Counted from the first letter of the stretch, positions 27,652-37,979 are shown. The stretch: DNA of 64,000 bases from Planctomycetaceae bacterium (GCA_021203245.1 JAJQBO010000203.1:1-64000); one strand, 5' to 3'. Numbers and translations are program-made. The notes: generated from the sequence alone by a model not told the origin.

Positions 27652-28239
27652 CTATTCCTGTCCGGCCGGCGCGTCCGCGTCCGGTTCCTGGGGGCGCGGT
27701 TCGTCCCGAAGCTTGTCCAGGTCGACCTTGAGGCGCGCGGCGGCTTCGTAGTTTTCCTCGGCTACGGCGGCGCGGAGTTTTTTCGTCAGGCTGCGCACCT
27801 GGGCCTGGCGCTCGTCCTTGGCGCGGGACGGCCCCGGCTTTTTGCCGACATGGAAGCTTGTTCCCTCGCGCTGGCCGGCGGCAATCTGGTTGGCGATGAG
27901 CGGCCGCAGCTTGGCGTCGAAGGTCTGGTAGTCGTGGGGGCAGCCGAGCCGGCCGCGCTCGCCGAAGGCGGACCAGGTGGTGCCGCAGTGCAGGCAGATA
28001 AGGTCCTTGTCGCCCTTGACCTTGAGGCTTGCGACCTGGGCCGCGCTCGGGATGACCTTTTTGGCGGCAAGGCCGAGGAGTTGCGGCAGGTTGGCCGCGC
28101 CCTGGAGGTTGAAGCCTTTTTCAGCCGCGCACGACTCGCAGATATGCACCTCTTTTTTCACGTTGTTGTGGATGTCGGTCAGGTGAATGGTGGCCGGCAC
28201 CTTTTTGCAGATTTGGCATATGTACATGTGGCTGTCCAC
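27652..28239 (-). CDS. mcsA: McsA, zinc-finger activator of the arginine kinase
   Basis: 195 residues. CQIC and CESC (near N-terminus) and then CLHCG and a later GCPHDYQTF form treble-clef-type zinc ligands. A UVR domain follows (RSLTKKLRAAVAEENYEAAARLKVDLDKLRDE). The McsA family activates McsB and binds zinc or copper; UVR domains contact Clp proteins. Starts at GTG 28239, with ATG 28227 (AGGAAAG 13 bases upstream) as the alternative. It is 10 bases before mcsB and 19 bases after the HPS-RraA gene. Confidence 0.92.
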   Translation of the reverse strand: MDSHMYICQICKKVPATIHLTDIHNNVKKEVHICESCAAEKGFNLQGAANLPQLLGLAAKKVIPSAAQVASLKVKGDKDLICLHCGTTWSAFGERGRLGCPHDYQTFDAKLRPLIANQIAAGQREGTSFHVGKKPGPSRAKDERQAQVRSLTKKLRAAVAEENYEAAARLKVDLDKLRDEPRPQEPDADAPAGQE

Positions 28240-28258
28240 TTTCCTGTCCCTGTTGCCG

Positions 28259-29581
28259 TTAGCGCTTTTCCCACTTTTTCAGGTTGGCCACTTCGGAGAG
28301 GGTTTTGCCGGCGAATATTTCGGCGGCGAGGCGCCGTTCCGCCTCCATCACGTCCACGGCGCGGTTGGCGTATTCGACCGCCTGCTCGCGCGGCAGGACC
28401 ATGACGCCGTCGTCGTCGCCGAATATCCAGTCGCCAGGGCGGATCGCCTGGCCGTTTATGTTTATTTCTGTACCGATTTCGCCAAAACCCTTTGGTTCGC
28501 CCGCATGGGAGCAGATCCCGGTGGAGAAGAGGGGGAGGCCGATGCGGGTGGCGACGTCGGTGTCGCGTATATAGCCATGGACGACGATGCCCGCCAGGTT
28601 GCGGCCCTTGGCAGTCTGCGCCGCGAGTTCGCCGAGGACGGCCGGGGCGATGCCGCCCGCGTCCACCACCAGCACCCCGCCCGGTTTCGTCATGTCGATG
28701 GCCTGCACCACCTTGTTCCAGTCGCCGGCGAGGGAGCGGACCGTCTGCGCCTCCCCGGCCATGCGCAGGCCCGGCGTGCGCGGGTGGATGTTTTCGAGGC
28801 AGGGCTTGTGGTGCATCGCGTCCGACAGGTTGGACGAACTGGCCTGGAGGAGCATGTCGGCGATGTTGCCGGCGGCGGAGCGCTTGCCGATGTCCGACGC
28901 CTGGGCGCGGCCGGAGTCGATGGCCTGACGCAGGGCGGAGGCGGCTTTACGGGCGTCGGCCGCCTTGTGCAGGGCGCCGCCGACGATGACGATGGACGCG
29001 CCGGCCCGGATCATCTCGGGGGCCGTTTCCGACGTCACGCCGCCGGCGACGGCGACGGGCAGGTCGGTGTTGGCCACAGCCACCTTGACCCGCGACAGCG
29101 GATCGTGGCCGAGCATCTGTTCGTCGACAGGCATGTGGACGCCGACGATGTCGACGCCGAGCGCGGTGATTTCGGCGACGCGCTGGCCGAGCCGGTCATC
29201 CGGAATGTTGATGGTGTCGCAGTAGGTGCGGATGCCGTATTTGCGGCCGACCTCGACGCACTGCGAGATGGTTGCGTCGGCGGCGGCGGCCAGGACCACG
29301 GCGACGCTGGCGCCGGCGTTGGCGGCGGCCTCGAATTCGATTCTGCCCGCGTCCATGGTTTTCAGGTCGGCAACGATGGGGCGGTTCGGGAAGGCGGCGT
29401 GAAGTTTTCGGACCGCTTCGATGCCTTCCGCCTTGATGAGGGGTGTTCCGGCTTCAATCCAGTCGGTGCCGCCGGCGACGGCTTCGTGGGCGAGGCGGAC
29501 GGCGCGTTCAATTTCGATAAAGTCGAGGGCGACCTGGAGGACGGGAAATGGCCCGTCGACACCGCGAATTTCCTTGGCCAT
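28259..29581 (-). CDS. Fused hexulose-6-phosphate synthase / RraA-like protein
   Basis: 440 residues. Residues 1-220 are a TIM-barrel of the orotidine decarboxylase suprafamily with ADLKTMDAG (Asp/Lys pair) and VHMPVDEQ, the hexulose-6-phosphate synthase pattern, which condenses formaldehyde with ribulose 5-phosphate or does the reverse to make ribulose 5-phosphate. Residues 225-440 match RraA/DMKMT family proteins (VVHGYIRDTDVATRIGLPLFSTGI, DDDGVMVLPREQA). The RraA fold often has aldolase or decarboxylase activity. Start ATG 29581 has AAGGA. No separate 6-phospho-3-hexuloisomerase is seen. It precedes mcsA and mcsB in the operon. Confidence 0.9.
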   Translation of the reverse strand: MAKEIRGVDGPFPVLQVALDFIEIERAVRLAHEAVAGGTDWIEAGTPLIKAEGIEAVRKLHAAFPNRPIVADLKTMDAGRIEFEAAANAGASVAVVLAAAADATISQCVEVGRKYGIRTYCDTINIPDDRLGQRVAEITALGVDIVGVHMPVDEQMLGHDPLSRVKVAVANTDLPVAVAGGVTSETAPEMIRAGASIVIVGGALHKAADARKAASALRQAIDSGRAQASDIGKRSAAGNIADMLLQASSSNLSDAMHHKPCLENIHPRTPGLRMAGEAQTVRSLAGDWNKVVQAIDMTKPGGVLVVDAGGIAPAVLGELAAQTAKGRNLAGIVVHGYIRDTDVATRIGLPLFSTGICSHAGEPKGFGEIGTEININGQAIRPGDWIFGDDDGVMVLPREQAVEYANRAVDVMEAERRLAAEIFAGKTLSEVANLKKWEKR

Positions 29582-29778
29582 GGGCAAGTCCTTGCAATAT
29601 ACGTATAAAGAAATCCGCATTGTACACTGAGGCAAATGCGGCGCATTATTACCATGATACCGCAGGCAGACGGAAGTTCAAGCACATTCGAGAGTAAAGC
29701 GGGGTTGTCGATTCGTGAGCGCCCTGTACAATGGCGGCGGTCGGGATGGGTGTGCGCCACAGGCTATAAAGGACCGGG

Positions 29779-30537
29779 ATGCACGTGAATGGAAGCCAAG
29801 CGGAATCATATCCGCCGCTGGTGGAACTGGAGGATTTGGCGGTTTTTGCCAAGCCGCCCGGTATGGAGACGATTTCCCAGACCGGCGGGCGCGAGTTTGC
29901 CGCTCTGGTCCGGGCGGCGCGGGACGAGCCGGGGCTGACGCCGGTGCACCGGTTGGACCGGGACACCTCCGGCGCGGTGTTATTCGCCCGGAACGGTGAA
30001 GCGGAACAGGCGCTGATCGATCTGTTTCGCCGCCGCCTTACGCGGAAGCTGTATCTCGCCCTGTGCCTGGGCGCGCCCCGGAACCGCACCGGCCGCATCA
30101 ATCGCAACCTGTCGGAGTGGGGCGGGGGCCGCAGGCCGGTCCGGGTCCTGAAGCAGGGCGGGCTCGAGGCCTCGACCGGTTACCGGGTGCTGGCGGCCTC
30201 GGACGAATGGGCGCCCGGCCTGCGGCTGGGCGTTGTCGCGTTTTCGCCGCATCAGGGCCGCACCCACCAGATCCGCGTTCACGCCGCCGCCCTCGGCTAT
30301 CCCGTCCTCGGGGACGACCAATACGGCGACCGCACCGCCAACCGCGCCGCCCGCGAACGGTTCGGCCTGCGCCGATCCGCGCTGCACGCGTGGCGGCTGG
30401 AGTTCCCGTGGCGGGGCGGAAACGTCGCCGCGACAGCCCCGGTTCCGGACGACATGCTGGCCGCGGCGCGGGCAACATTGGGCGAAAAAATCGTCGCTAT
30501 CGGGCAAATTTTTACGCCGGGCGAAGATATTTTTTAG
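29779..30537 (+). CDS. RluA-family pseudouridine synthase
   Basis: 252 residues; converts uridines of rRNA or tRNA to pseudouridine. The signature VHRLDRDTSGAVLFA holds the catalytic Asp, and HQGRTHQIRVHAAALGYPVLGDDQYG follows near the C-terminus as in RluA, RluC and RluD. There is no N-terminal S4 domain, so it is not RluC or RluD in the strict sense; it could be an RluA/TruC-like enzyme. AAGGA precedes the ATG. The gene is divergent from the HPS-RraA operon. Confidence 0.88.
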   Translation: MHVNGSQAESYPPLVELEDLAVFAKPPGMETISQTGGREFAALVRAARDEPGLTPVHRLDRDTSGAVLFARNGEAEQALIDLFRRRLTRKLYLALCLGAPRNRTGRINRNLSEWGGGRRPVRVLKQGGLEASTGYRVLAASDEWAPGLRLGVVAFSPHQGRTHQIRVHAAALGYPVLGDDQYGDRTANRAARERFGLRRSALHAWRLEFPWRGGNVAATAPVPDDMLAAARATLGEKIVAIGQIFTPGEDIF

Positions 30538-30941
30538 CGCCCCCCCCGGATTTCCTCCGGGCCTTCGGCCGCCGGGCGCGCGCGGCGTGGAATATGCGCG
30601 TCCCTTTTTCGAAACAGCCGCATTTCCCCTTGTGCCACAAGGTTTGCCGCATTATTCCGCCTCTCACGCCATGCGAATAAACGCTGAAAATACCGGCCTG
30701 GCAAGTGTTAACCCGGTTTGTACCGAATGTAAAAAATCTCCGAAAAAAAATCCGTGAAGCCTTTTTTTGTCTTGACACCCCGGAAATATGGCCTATATTT
30801 CGCCAAAAGTTGACCCGAAGAAAGTTGAACGCAGTTTCGGGCGCATATAGACATTGTTAGGCCGCAGATTTCGATCGTCGGTGGGAGAGGGAGTGTGGCG
30901 GCCAATTTTTATTGGTTATTGATGACTGGAGGAGAAAAGTA
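30538..30941 (+). other. Long leader region before the HU gene
   Basis: 404 bases. It contains a G+C hairpin just after the pseudouridine synthase (near 30555-30590), a consensus-like promoter (30772-30799) and an untranslated leader of about 130 bases before the HU gene. No gene or known RNA motif was seen. Confidence 0.6.
30772..30799 (+). promoter_or_regulatory. Sigma-70-like promoter for the HU gene
   Basis: TTGACA at 30772-30777 and TATATT at 30794-30799, 16 bases apart. It is the best promoter match seen in the window and is compatible with strong expression of a nucleoid protein. Confidence 0.7.
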
Positions 30942-31442
30942 ATGGCTGCCAAGATCGAAGTGTTGCGTAAGCGTCAGCTTGCCCAGGCGCTGGTCGACAA
31001 AACCGGTGCGAAGTTGAAGTACGCTTCGGCTGTCGTGGATTTCGTCTTTGACGAAATTGCCACTGCCATGAGCAAGGGCATCAAGGTGAATGTGAAGGAT
31101 TTCGGCATCTTCGTCAAGGCGCAGAGGAAGGCCCGAACCGGCCGCAATCCCGCCACCGGCGAGCCGATCAAGATCAAGGCCTCGGTGAAACCCCGCTTCA
31201 CCGCGTCCAAGGCCCTCAAGGAAGCCGTCAGCGGCAAGAAGTATGCGACTCACGCCGACCTGACCGCCCTTGCGGCCGCCCCTGCTGCCGCCCCCGCAGC
31301 CAAGCCGGCCAAGCCGGCTGCGAAACCCGCCGCCAAGCCGGCCGCGAAGAAAGCGGCCAAGCCCGCCGAGAAAAAGCCCGCCGCCAAAAAGGCTCCGGCC
31401 AAGAAGTCGGCCCCTGCCAAGAAAACGGCCAAGCGTAAATAA
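30942..31442 (+). CDS. HU-like DNA-binding protein with histone H1-like tail
   Basis: 166 residues. The first 105 form an HU/IHF fold (RKRQLAQALVDKTGAK and the DNA-binding arm GRNPATGEPIKIKA). A Lys/Ala/Pro tail follows (PAKPAAKPAAK and PAKK repeats), like eukaryotic histone H1 and the C-terminal tails of HU in actinobacteria (HupB), planctomycetes and Bordetella (BpH1). It should compact the nucleoid by non-specific DNA binding. GGAGGAGAAAAG precedes the ATG. Confidence 0.93.
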   Translation: MAAKIEVLRKRQLAQALVDKTGAKLKYASAVVDFVFDEIATAMSKGIKVNVKDFGIFVKAQRKARTGRNPATGEPIKIKASVKPRFTASKALKEAVSGKKYATHADLTALAAAPAAAPAAKPAKPAAKPAAKPAAKKAAKPAEKKPAAKKAPAKKSAPAKKTAKRK

Positions 31443-31535
31443 GCATCGCCTCGCTCTGGTCCATATCGATACCCTGAGAACGGGGGAAGGAAGCCCGGTT
31501 GCATTTCCGCCGGGATAGTGGGGATAAGAGGAGGA

Positions 31536-31572
31536 GGGTCCTTCCCGGCCGGGGAGGGCCCTTGATTTTTTT
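31536..31572 (+). terminator. Terminator after the HU gene
   Basis: A hairpin of 11 pairs, GGGTCCTTCCC with GGGGAGGGCCC (G-U pairs included), closed by GGCC and followed by TTGATTTTTTT. Confidence 0.75.
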
Positions 31573-31633
31573 CCACCCGACGTCGGATAAAATATACTCC
31601 CAAGCACGGATCCATCGTGCATAATGAGGGTAT

Positions 31634-32341
31634 ATGGACAATAGAGAGCGCATTTCCCAGACAGACGCCGTTGTGGGGGAATTGAAGCACTATTTCCTTT
31701 CCGACGCCATCCGGGTGGGCGACAAGCTGCCCACCGAGAAGATGCTGTGCGAGACGTACTCGGTCGGCCGGTCGACGGTCCGCGAGGCCATACGCACCCT
31801 GCAGGTAATGGGGTATGTGGAAATTCGTCCCGGCCGCGGCGCGTTTCTTGCGGCCAAGCACCTGACCCGCGTCGACGCCACCCTCACCGCCTGGATAGCC
31901 GAGCACAAGCCGAGCCTGGAGGAGACGGTGCGTGTCCGCCAGGCGCTGGAAACGCTGGCTGTCCGTTTTGCCATCGAGAACGGGACAGACGCCGAACTCG
32001 CCCGCGTCGACCTGTGCCGCCTGGCTTTCGAGGATTCCCTCGTCAAAAAAAATTACGCCGCGCTGGCGTCGCTGGACGAGGCGTTCCACCGCGCCATCGT
32101 TACCGCCAGCCATTCGGAACTGCTTGAAACGCTCAACAGCGTGGTCATCATCGCCTTCCGCGAGTGGCGCGACCGGTCGTTCCGGTACGAGGACTACGCC
32201 GCCCAGGCGGTTGTCCCGCACCAGCGCATCGCCACCGCCCTCCTCGCCCGCGACGTCGAACTCGCCGAACTGCAAATGCGCAGGCATTTGGAACAGGTGC
32301 GCAGCGACGCCATCGAGGGAATCGGTCTGGATTTCAAATAG
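31634..32341 (+). CDS. FadR-subfamily GntR transcriptional regulator
   Basis: 235 residues. An N-terminal winged helix (LPTEKMLCETYSVGRSTVREAIRTLQVMGYVEIRPGRGAF) is followed by an FCD effector domain of all-helical type (ETLAVRFAIENGTDAE, LDEAFHRAIVTAS, PHQRIATALLARD). The metal-binding Asp/His positions of FCD (D...H...H) are conserved. FCD proteins commonly sense sugar acids, carboxylates or acyl-CoA. The ligand is not clear; the nearest enzyme genes are not an obvious catabolic operon. GAGGG lies upstream. Confidence 0.9.
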   Translation: MDNRERISQTDAVVGELKHYFLSDAIRVGDKLPTEKMLCETYSVGRSTVREAIRTLQVMGYVEIRPGRGAFLAAKHLTRVDATLTAWIAEHKPSLEETVRVRQALETLAVRFAIENGTDAELARVDLCRLAFEDSLVKKNYAALASLDEAFHRAIVTASHSELLETLNSVVIIAFREWRDRSFRYEDYAAQAVVPHQRIATALLARDVELAELQMRRHLEQVRSDAIEGIGLDFK

Positions 32342-32413
32342 TTCGCGCCATTGCGGAAGCGAGCGAATCCTCAATACTCTTCCGCTTATTGGTATTTCAT
32401 TGTTACTTGATAC

Positions 32414-35083
32414 TTATCGCTTCAACTTTCCCCTGATCTTTCTCACCGTCTCCAGCGCCGGCTCAAAATCATACCCATCCACCTGTTCCGCCAGCACCTT
32501 GCCGAGCCGCCCGAGCGGCAGGAGTTTTTCCCGGATCTCGTCCAGGTAATCGGTGCTTTGCGAATCGCCGGAGGCGAGGAGCGGCTCAAGCCTGTCGAGA
32601 AGCGCCGCCACTTCAGCCGGGTCGACGGTGGTGCGGACGCGGACCGTGTCGGTGTCGGCCCGCTTCCGCTCGTATTCCTCCAGTTGCGCGGTCAGGTCTT
32701 CGAGGACGACGTTCAGGGTCATGCCGAGGGTCTGCATCTGTTCATCGTTGAATTCCGGCTTGCCGTTTTCCAGCCCCTTTTCGATAGCCAGGGCCGCTTC
32801 GGCCAGGACGCTCGAGCCGATGAGGTTGGCGACGCCCTTGAGGGTATGGGCGATGCGGTGGGCGTGGCTGAAATCGCCTGCGTCGATGGCCTGGTTGAGG
32901 CGGGCGAAGGTGTCGGCGTGGCCCTTGACGAAGTCGGACTGGATTTTCCGGTAGAGCTTTTCGTTGCCGGCGGCCCGCTCGAGGGCGAGGGCGCGGACGA
33001 TGATGGTGCTTTCGCCCGGCCGGCGCCTGGCCGAGGTCGAGCGCGCCTCCTGGGGCCGGTCCAAGGGTATCCATTCCTTCGGCTGAATATGGCGGAGGAG
33101 AACGTTCCACAAGTCACGGGCGCAGAACGGTTTGGCGAGGAAATCCTTCATTCCGGCGGCGAGATAGGTGTCGCGGTCGCGCTCCAGCACGTTGGCGGTG
33201 AGGGCGATGATGGGGGTCTGCACGCCCATCCGGATGATTTTGCGGGCCGCGTCGAGGCCGTCCATGACCGGCATGTGGATGTCCATGAGGATAAGGTCGA
33301 AGGGCGGGTTGCCTTCGCGCCAGCGCAGGGCCACTTCCTCCACCCCGGCCGCGCCGTTGGCGGCCATGGTCGGCGTGATGCCGATACGGAGCAGGTGTTC
33401 CTCGATGACCTGGCGGTTGATGGCGTTGTCCTCGCACACCAGGACCCGTCCCTCGAACACGGGCATGCGTTCGTCCTCGCGGGTGCGGGTGGCGTGTGAA
33501 CTTTCGTCCTCGTCCGACAGTTCCAGTTCCACCGTGAAGTGGAAGCGGCTGCCGCGGCCGGGCCAGCTCGACACCTCCAGCGTGCCGCCCATCAGTTCCA
33601 CCAGGCTTTTGGTGATGGCGAGGCCGAGGCCGGTGCCGCCGTACTTGCGGGTGGTGGAGTTGTCCGCCTGGGCGAACGGTTCGAACACCCGATGAATCTC
33701 GTCCTCGGTCATGCCGATACCGGTGTCCTTGACGGAGAATTCGAGGGTGATATGGGTGGCGGTGCGGCGTTCGGCGCAGGCGGCCAGTTTGACGGTGCCG
33801 CGCTCGGTGAACTTGATGGCGTTCGAGAGCAGGTTGAGAAGCACCTGGCGCAGCTTGGTCGGGTCGCCCAGGAGCTTCTTGTCCAGCCTCGGGCGGGTCG
33901 AAAAATCGAGGACGATGCCGCGTTCGTCCGCCTTGACGGCGGCGATGGTTTCGCATTGCTTGAAGATGTCCCGCAGGCTGAAGGGGGTGCGTTCCAGTTC
34001 CATCCGCCCGGATTCGATTTTCGAAACGTCCAGGATGTCGTTGATGATGTCCACGAGGCCGGCGGCGGAGAGGCGGATTTTGTTGATGAAGTCGCGCGTC
34101 TTCGCCGACAGCGTCTTGTCGTCCAGCGCCAGTTCCGACAGGCCGATGACGCCGTTCATGGGGGTGCGGATTTCGTGCGACATGTTGGCGAGGAAGGCGG
34201 ATTTGATGCGGGTCGCCTCTTCGGCGCGGGCCAGGGCTTCCTCGAGGTTGTCCTGCCAGACGACGATTTCCGTCACGTCGACGGCGACGCAGATGATGAG
34301 TTCGTGGCCGTGCGGATCGCGGCCGCGCCGGCCGCGCAGGATAACCCAGCCGACCGAGCCGTCCTTGCGGAGGATGCGATGGCGGCTTTCGAACTCGCCC
34401 GGCCCGGCTATCGCCTCCGAGATCAGCGCCTGGACGCGCGCCCGCTCTTCCGGGTGGATGAAGCGAATCGTTTCCGACCCCAGCACGCTGTCGACGTCCT
34501 CGCGGCTGTAGCCCATCGCCTCGAGCATGCCGTTGTTGATGAAACAGCAGGGCAGGCCGGGGCGGTTGTAGCAGAAGACGATGCCGCCGGGGATGGCTTC
34601 GGACAGGACGTCGAACACTTCGGACTGCTTTTCGAAGCCGAGCCGGCATTCCCGGCCGGCGGTGACGTCGACAAGGGTCAGCAGGCCGAGAACCGGTTCG
34701 CCATCGAGATCGTAAACGGTCGTGAAGCGGTGGTCGAACAGGCGGAAGTCGCCGCCCTCCGTCCTGATGTGGACGCAGGCGGAGCCGCTCGCGTCGCCCC
34801 TGGCCATGGCGTCGTAGAGGGCGAGGAAATCCTCCTCGTCGCCGCGCACCGCGCCGCCGTCGACGCAGCAGGCGGGAACATTGTCCAGCCGTTCCGGCGT
34901 GCCGAACATCGCCGCCGCCGCCGGCGACAGTTCCAGCCGATGGTCCTGGATGTGATACTTACCGGTAAGGACGCGGGCCTGGTGGAGAAATACCTCGTTT
35001 TCCCACAACCGTTCCGTCAGTTCGCTGATACGCCGCCGCATGGCCGCGGTTTCGGGATGCCCTTGCTGACTGATTCTTACCAT
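32414..35083 (-). CDS. Hybrid histidine kinase (PAS-PAS-HK-REC-HPt)
   Basis: 889 residues, cytoplasmic: no membrane helices are visible. Two PAS-like regions (about 30-145 and 155-275) are followed by a HisKA domain with phosphorylated His in [15 protein letters not shown] (H303) and an HATPase with NAIKF, DTGIGM and [11 protein letters not shown] receiver domain (about 545-665, Asp601 in [13 protein letters not shown]) and an HPt domain with HRIAHTLKG (H746) come next. It can carry a full internal phosphorelay to an external regulator, which is not next to it. The ligand of the PAS domains is unknown. Confidence 0.93.
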   Translation of the reverse strand: MVRISQQGHPETAAMRRRISELTERLWENEVFLHQARVLTGKYHIQDHRLELSPAAAAMFGTPERLDNVPACCVDGGAVRGDEEDFLALYDAMARGDASGSACVHIRTEGGDFRLFDHRFTTVYDLDGEPVLGLLTLVDVTAGRECRLGFEKQSEVFDVLSEAIPGGIVFCYNRPGLPCCFINNGMLEAMGYSREDVDSVLGSETIRFIHPEERARVQALISEAIAGPGEFESRHRILRKDGSVGWVILRGRRGRDPHGHELIICVAVDVTEIVVWQDNLEEALARAEEATRIKSAFLANMSHEIRTPMNGVIGLSELALDDKTLSAKTRDFINKIRLSAAGLVDIINDILDVSKIESGRMELERTPFSLRDIFKQCETIAAVKADERGIVLDFSTRPRLDKKLLGDPTKLRQVLLNLLSNAIKFTERGTVKLAACAERRTATHITLEFSVKDTGIGMTEDEIHRVFEPFAQADNSTTRKYGGTGLGLAITKSLVELMGGTLEVSSWPGRGSRFHFTVELELSDEDESSHATRTREDERMPVFEGRVLVCEDNAINRQVIEEHLLRIGITPTMAANGAAGVEEVALRWREGNPPFDLILMDIHMPVMDGLDAARKIIRMGVQTPIIALTANVLERDRDTYLAAGMKDFLAKPFCARDLWNVLLRHIQPKEWIPLDRPQEARSTSARRRPGESTIIVRALALERAAGNEKLYRKIQSDFVKGHADTFARLNQAIDAGDFSHAHRIAHTLKGVANLIGSSVLAEAALAIEKGLENGKPEFNDEQMQTLGMTLNVVLEDLTAQLEEYERKRADTDTVRVRTTVDPAEVAALLDRLEPLLASGDSQSTDYLDEIREKLLPLGRLGKVLAEQVDGYDFEPALETVRKIRGKLKR

Positions 35084-35307
35084 GCGGCGTTTCCCCTGTT
35101 TAAAAACGTTAACTTAGGACAACACGTAAACGAATTATCCTACTACTTTTGTGTGGCCGGTGCAAGACACACCGCTGTCTCCGGTCGCGTCCGGCCGGGT
35201 GTCGACGCTTGCGTCGTGGACGCTTTCGGTTATAATGTCTTGGGTTACCCGCCGCGCGGCAGTCCCGCCCGCGGCGGCATTTTATGCATCCGCTGCGAGG
35301 AGCACGA

Positions 35308-37953
35308 GTGAAGACCGACGACATCCGCGACAAGTACCTGAACTTTTTCGCCTCCAAGGGCGCGACCATCGTGCCTTCCGACTCCCTGGTCCCCCACAAC
35401 GACCCGACCCTTCTCTTCACCGGGGCCGGCATGAACCAGTTCAAGGACCAGTTCATGGGGCTGCGAATCGAATACCGTTCCGCCACCTCGTGCCAGAAGT
35501 GCATCCGCACCGGCGACATCATGAACGTCGGCGTCACCCCGGCGCACCACACCTTCTTCGAGATGCTCGGCAATTTTTCCTTCGGCGGGTATTTCAAGAA
35601 GGAAGCCATCACCTGGGCATGGGAATTTTTAACAAAGGAGATGGGCCTCAGCCCCGAGCGTTTGCAGGTTTCGGTCCACGACTCCGACGACGAGGCTTAC
35701 GGCATCTGGGAGAATGAGGTCGGCCTGCCCAAGAATCGCATCAACCGCCTGGGCGACCACGACAACTTCTGGCCCGCCGACGCGCCCAAACTCGGCCCGA
35801 ACGGCCCCTGCGGTCCCTGTTCGGAAATCTTCTACGACCGGGGCGCCGACAAGGGCTGCGGCAAACCTGATTGCGGCATCACCTGCGACTGCCGCCGCTG
35901 GGTGGAAATCTGGAACCTGGTGTTCACCCAGTTCGACCGCCAGTCCGACGGCAGCCTGGTGCCGCTGCCGCAGCGGAACATCGACACCGGCATGGGCCTC
36001 GAGCGGATGGCGGCGGTGATGCAGGACGCGCCGACGAATATGGACATCGACATCTTCCAGCCCCTCGTCCATACCATCGCCGACATCGCCAACAAGAAAT
36101 ACCACGACAAACGCGAGGACGACGTCCTCATGCGCCGCATCGCCGACCACATCCGCGCCATCACGTTCTGCATCGCCGACGGCGTGCTGCCGGCCAATTC
36201 GCACCGGGGCTATATCCTCAAGCGCCTGCTCCGGCGCGCCGTCCTGGACGGCCGCAACCTGGGCATCCGCGAAGCGTTTCTGCACACGCTGGTGCCGGTG
36301 GTGGGCGAGGTCATGGCCAAGCCCTACCCGGACATCAAGAACCGCGCCGCCGCCATAGCCGAGACGGTGCAGTTGGAGGAAGGCAAGTTCCTCACCACCC
36401 TCGAGCGCGGCCTCGGCCGCATCGAGCAGGCGGTCGCCGAGACGAAAGCGTCGGGCCGCAACGTCCTCGACGGCGCGACCGCCTTCGAACTCTACGACAC
36501 CTACGGCTTTCCCTACGAACTCGCCGAAGAGGTCGTGGTCCGCGAAGGCCTGTCCGTCGACCGGGCCGGCTTCGACCAGGCCATGGCCGACGCCAAGGCG
36601 AAGGCGCGTGAAGGCGCGAAGATGAAGGGGGACGTCTTTGCCAAGGGACCGCTGCAGGACGTGAAAAAACTCACGACCGCCACCGATTTCCTCGGCTACG
36701 ATTCGCTCGAAGCCGCCGGCACGGTGGTTGCTGTCGTGGCGAACGACGCGCTCGCCGACGAAGCCGGCGCGGGCAGTCAGGTGACGGTCGTCCTCGACCA
36801 GACGCCGTTCTACGGCGAGTCCGGCGGCCAGGTCGGCGACACCGGCCTCATCGTCGGACCCGGCAACCTCGTCGTCCGGGTCGAAGACACCCAGAAGCTG
36901 GACGGCATCTACCTCCATATCGGCGAAGTGGAAAGCGGCGTCATTCGTTCCGGCATGGCGGTGAAGGCCGAAGTCGACGCCGCCCGCCGCCTCGACATCA
37001 TGCGCAATCACACCACGGCGCACCTGCTCCATTACGCCCTGCGGCAGGTCCTGGGCGACAAGGCCGAGCAGAAAGGTTCCTACGTCGGTCCCGACCGCCT
37101 CCGCTTCGATTTCCAGCAGGCGACGGCATTGACGCCGGGGCAGAAGGACGAAATCGAGGAAATCGTCAACAGGCGCATTCTCGAGAATTCGCCGGTCGAG
37201 ACCCGCATCATGCCGGTCGACGAAGCCCGCAAGTGCGGCGCCATCGCCCTGTTCGGCGAGAAGTACGGGAGCGAAGTCCGCGTCCTCTTCACCGGCGACT
37301 ACTCGACCGAACTCTGCGGTGGCACCCACATGAAACAAACCGCGCCCATCGGCTCGTTCCGCATCGTCTCGGAGGAATCGATCTCCGCCGGCGTGCGCCG
37401 TATCGAAGGCGTCACCGGCCTGGCCGCGTTCCGCCTGTCGCGGGATCAGGGCGATGTCCTCTCGGACATCAGCCGCGAACTCCGCACCCCGCCCCGCGAG
37501 GCGGTCGAACGCCTCCGCGGCATGGGCAACCATATCCGTGAGCTGGAAAAAAGCCTGACCAGCCTCAAGCTGCACGTCGCCCGCGACCGGGTGAAGAACG
37601 CCGCGACCGAAACGGTCGCCGGCGGTACGCTCCTGGCGGCCGACGCGGGCGAGATCGGCGGCAAGGAGATCGGCGAACTCGCGCGCGAGACCATTTCCCG
37701 CCTCGGCGCGACCGGGCTGGTGGTGCTGGCCGGGCGCGAGGACGGCAAGGCGGCCTTGGCGGTGGCGATGGGGAAGGACCTGGTCGCCAAGGGCCTGAAG
37801 GCGGGCGATCTCGTCAAGCGCCTCGCCCCCCTCATCGGCGGCGGCGGCGGCGGCAAGCCCGATTTCGCCCAGGCCGGCGGCAAGGAGCCGGACAAGCTGC
37901 CGGAGATGCTGGCGGCCGTTCCCAAGGCCGTGGCAGAGGTTCTCAAGGCGTAA
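35308..37953 (+). CDS. alaS: Alanyl-tRNA synthetase
   Basis: Charges tRNA-Ala. 881 residues with the expected class II core (FTGAGMNQFKDQFMG, RTGDIMNVG, THHTFFEMLGNFSFGGYFK), the editing domain with HTTAHLLHY and CGGTHM zinc ligands, and a C-terminal DHHA1-like region ending in a Gly-rich GGGGGGKPDFAQAGG. The GTG at 35308 is chosen over ATG 35284 because GAGGAG lies just upstream of it. First gene of a five-gene operon to larC. Confidence 0.97.
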   Translation: MKTDDIRDKYLNFFASKGATIVPSDSLVPHNDPTLLFTGAGMNQFKDQFMGLRIEYRSATSCQKCIRTGDIMNVGVTPAHHTFFEMLGNFSFGGYFKKEAITWAWEFLTKEMGLSPERLQVSVHDSDDEAYGIWENEVGLPKNRINRLGDHDNFWPADAPKLGPNGPCGPCSEIFYDRGADKGCGKPDCGITCDCRRWVEIWNLVFTQFDRQSDGSLVPLPQRNIDTGMGLERMAAVMQDAPTNMDIDIFQPLVHTIADIANKKYHDKREDDVLMRRIADHIRAITFCIADGVLPANSHRGYILKRLLRRAVLDGRNLGIREAFLHTLVPVVGEVMAKPYPDIKNRAAAIAETVQLEEGKFLTTLERGLGRIEQAVAETKASGRNVLDGATAFELYDTYGFPYELAEEVVVREGLSVDRAGFDQAMADAKAKAREGAKMKGDVFAKGPLQDVKKLTTATDFLGYDSLEAAGTVVAVVANDALADEAGAGSQVTVVLDQTPFYGESGGQVGDTGLIVGPGNLVVRVEDTQKLDGIYLHIGEVESGVIRSGMAVKAEVDAARRLDIMRNHTTAHLLHYALRQVLGDKAEQKGSYVGPDRLRFDFQQATALTPGQKDEIEEIVNRRILENSPVETRIMPVDEARKCGAIALFGEKYGSEVRVLFTGDYSTELCGGTHMKQTAPIGSFRIVSEESISAGVRRIEGVTGLAAFRLSRDQGDVLSDISRELRTPPREAVERLRGMGNHIRELEKSLTSLKLHVARDRVKNAATETVAGGTLLAADAGEIGGKEIGELARETISRLGATGLVVLAGREDGKAALAVAMGKDLVAKGLKAGDLVKRLAPLIGGGGGGKPDFAQAGGKEPDKLPEMLAAVPKAVAEVLKA

Positions 37954-37979
37954 CGGGGCCGAGGCACCGGGAGAACAGC

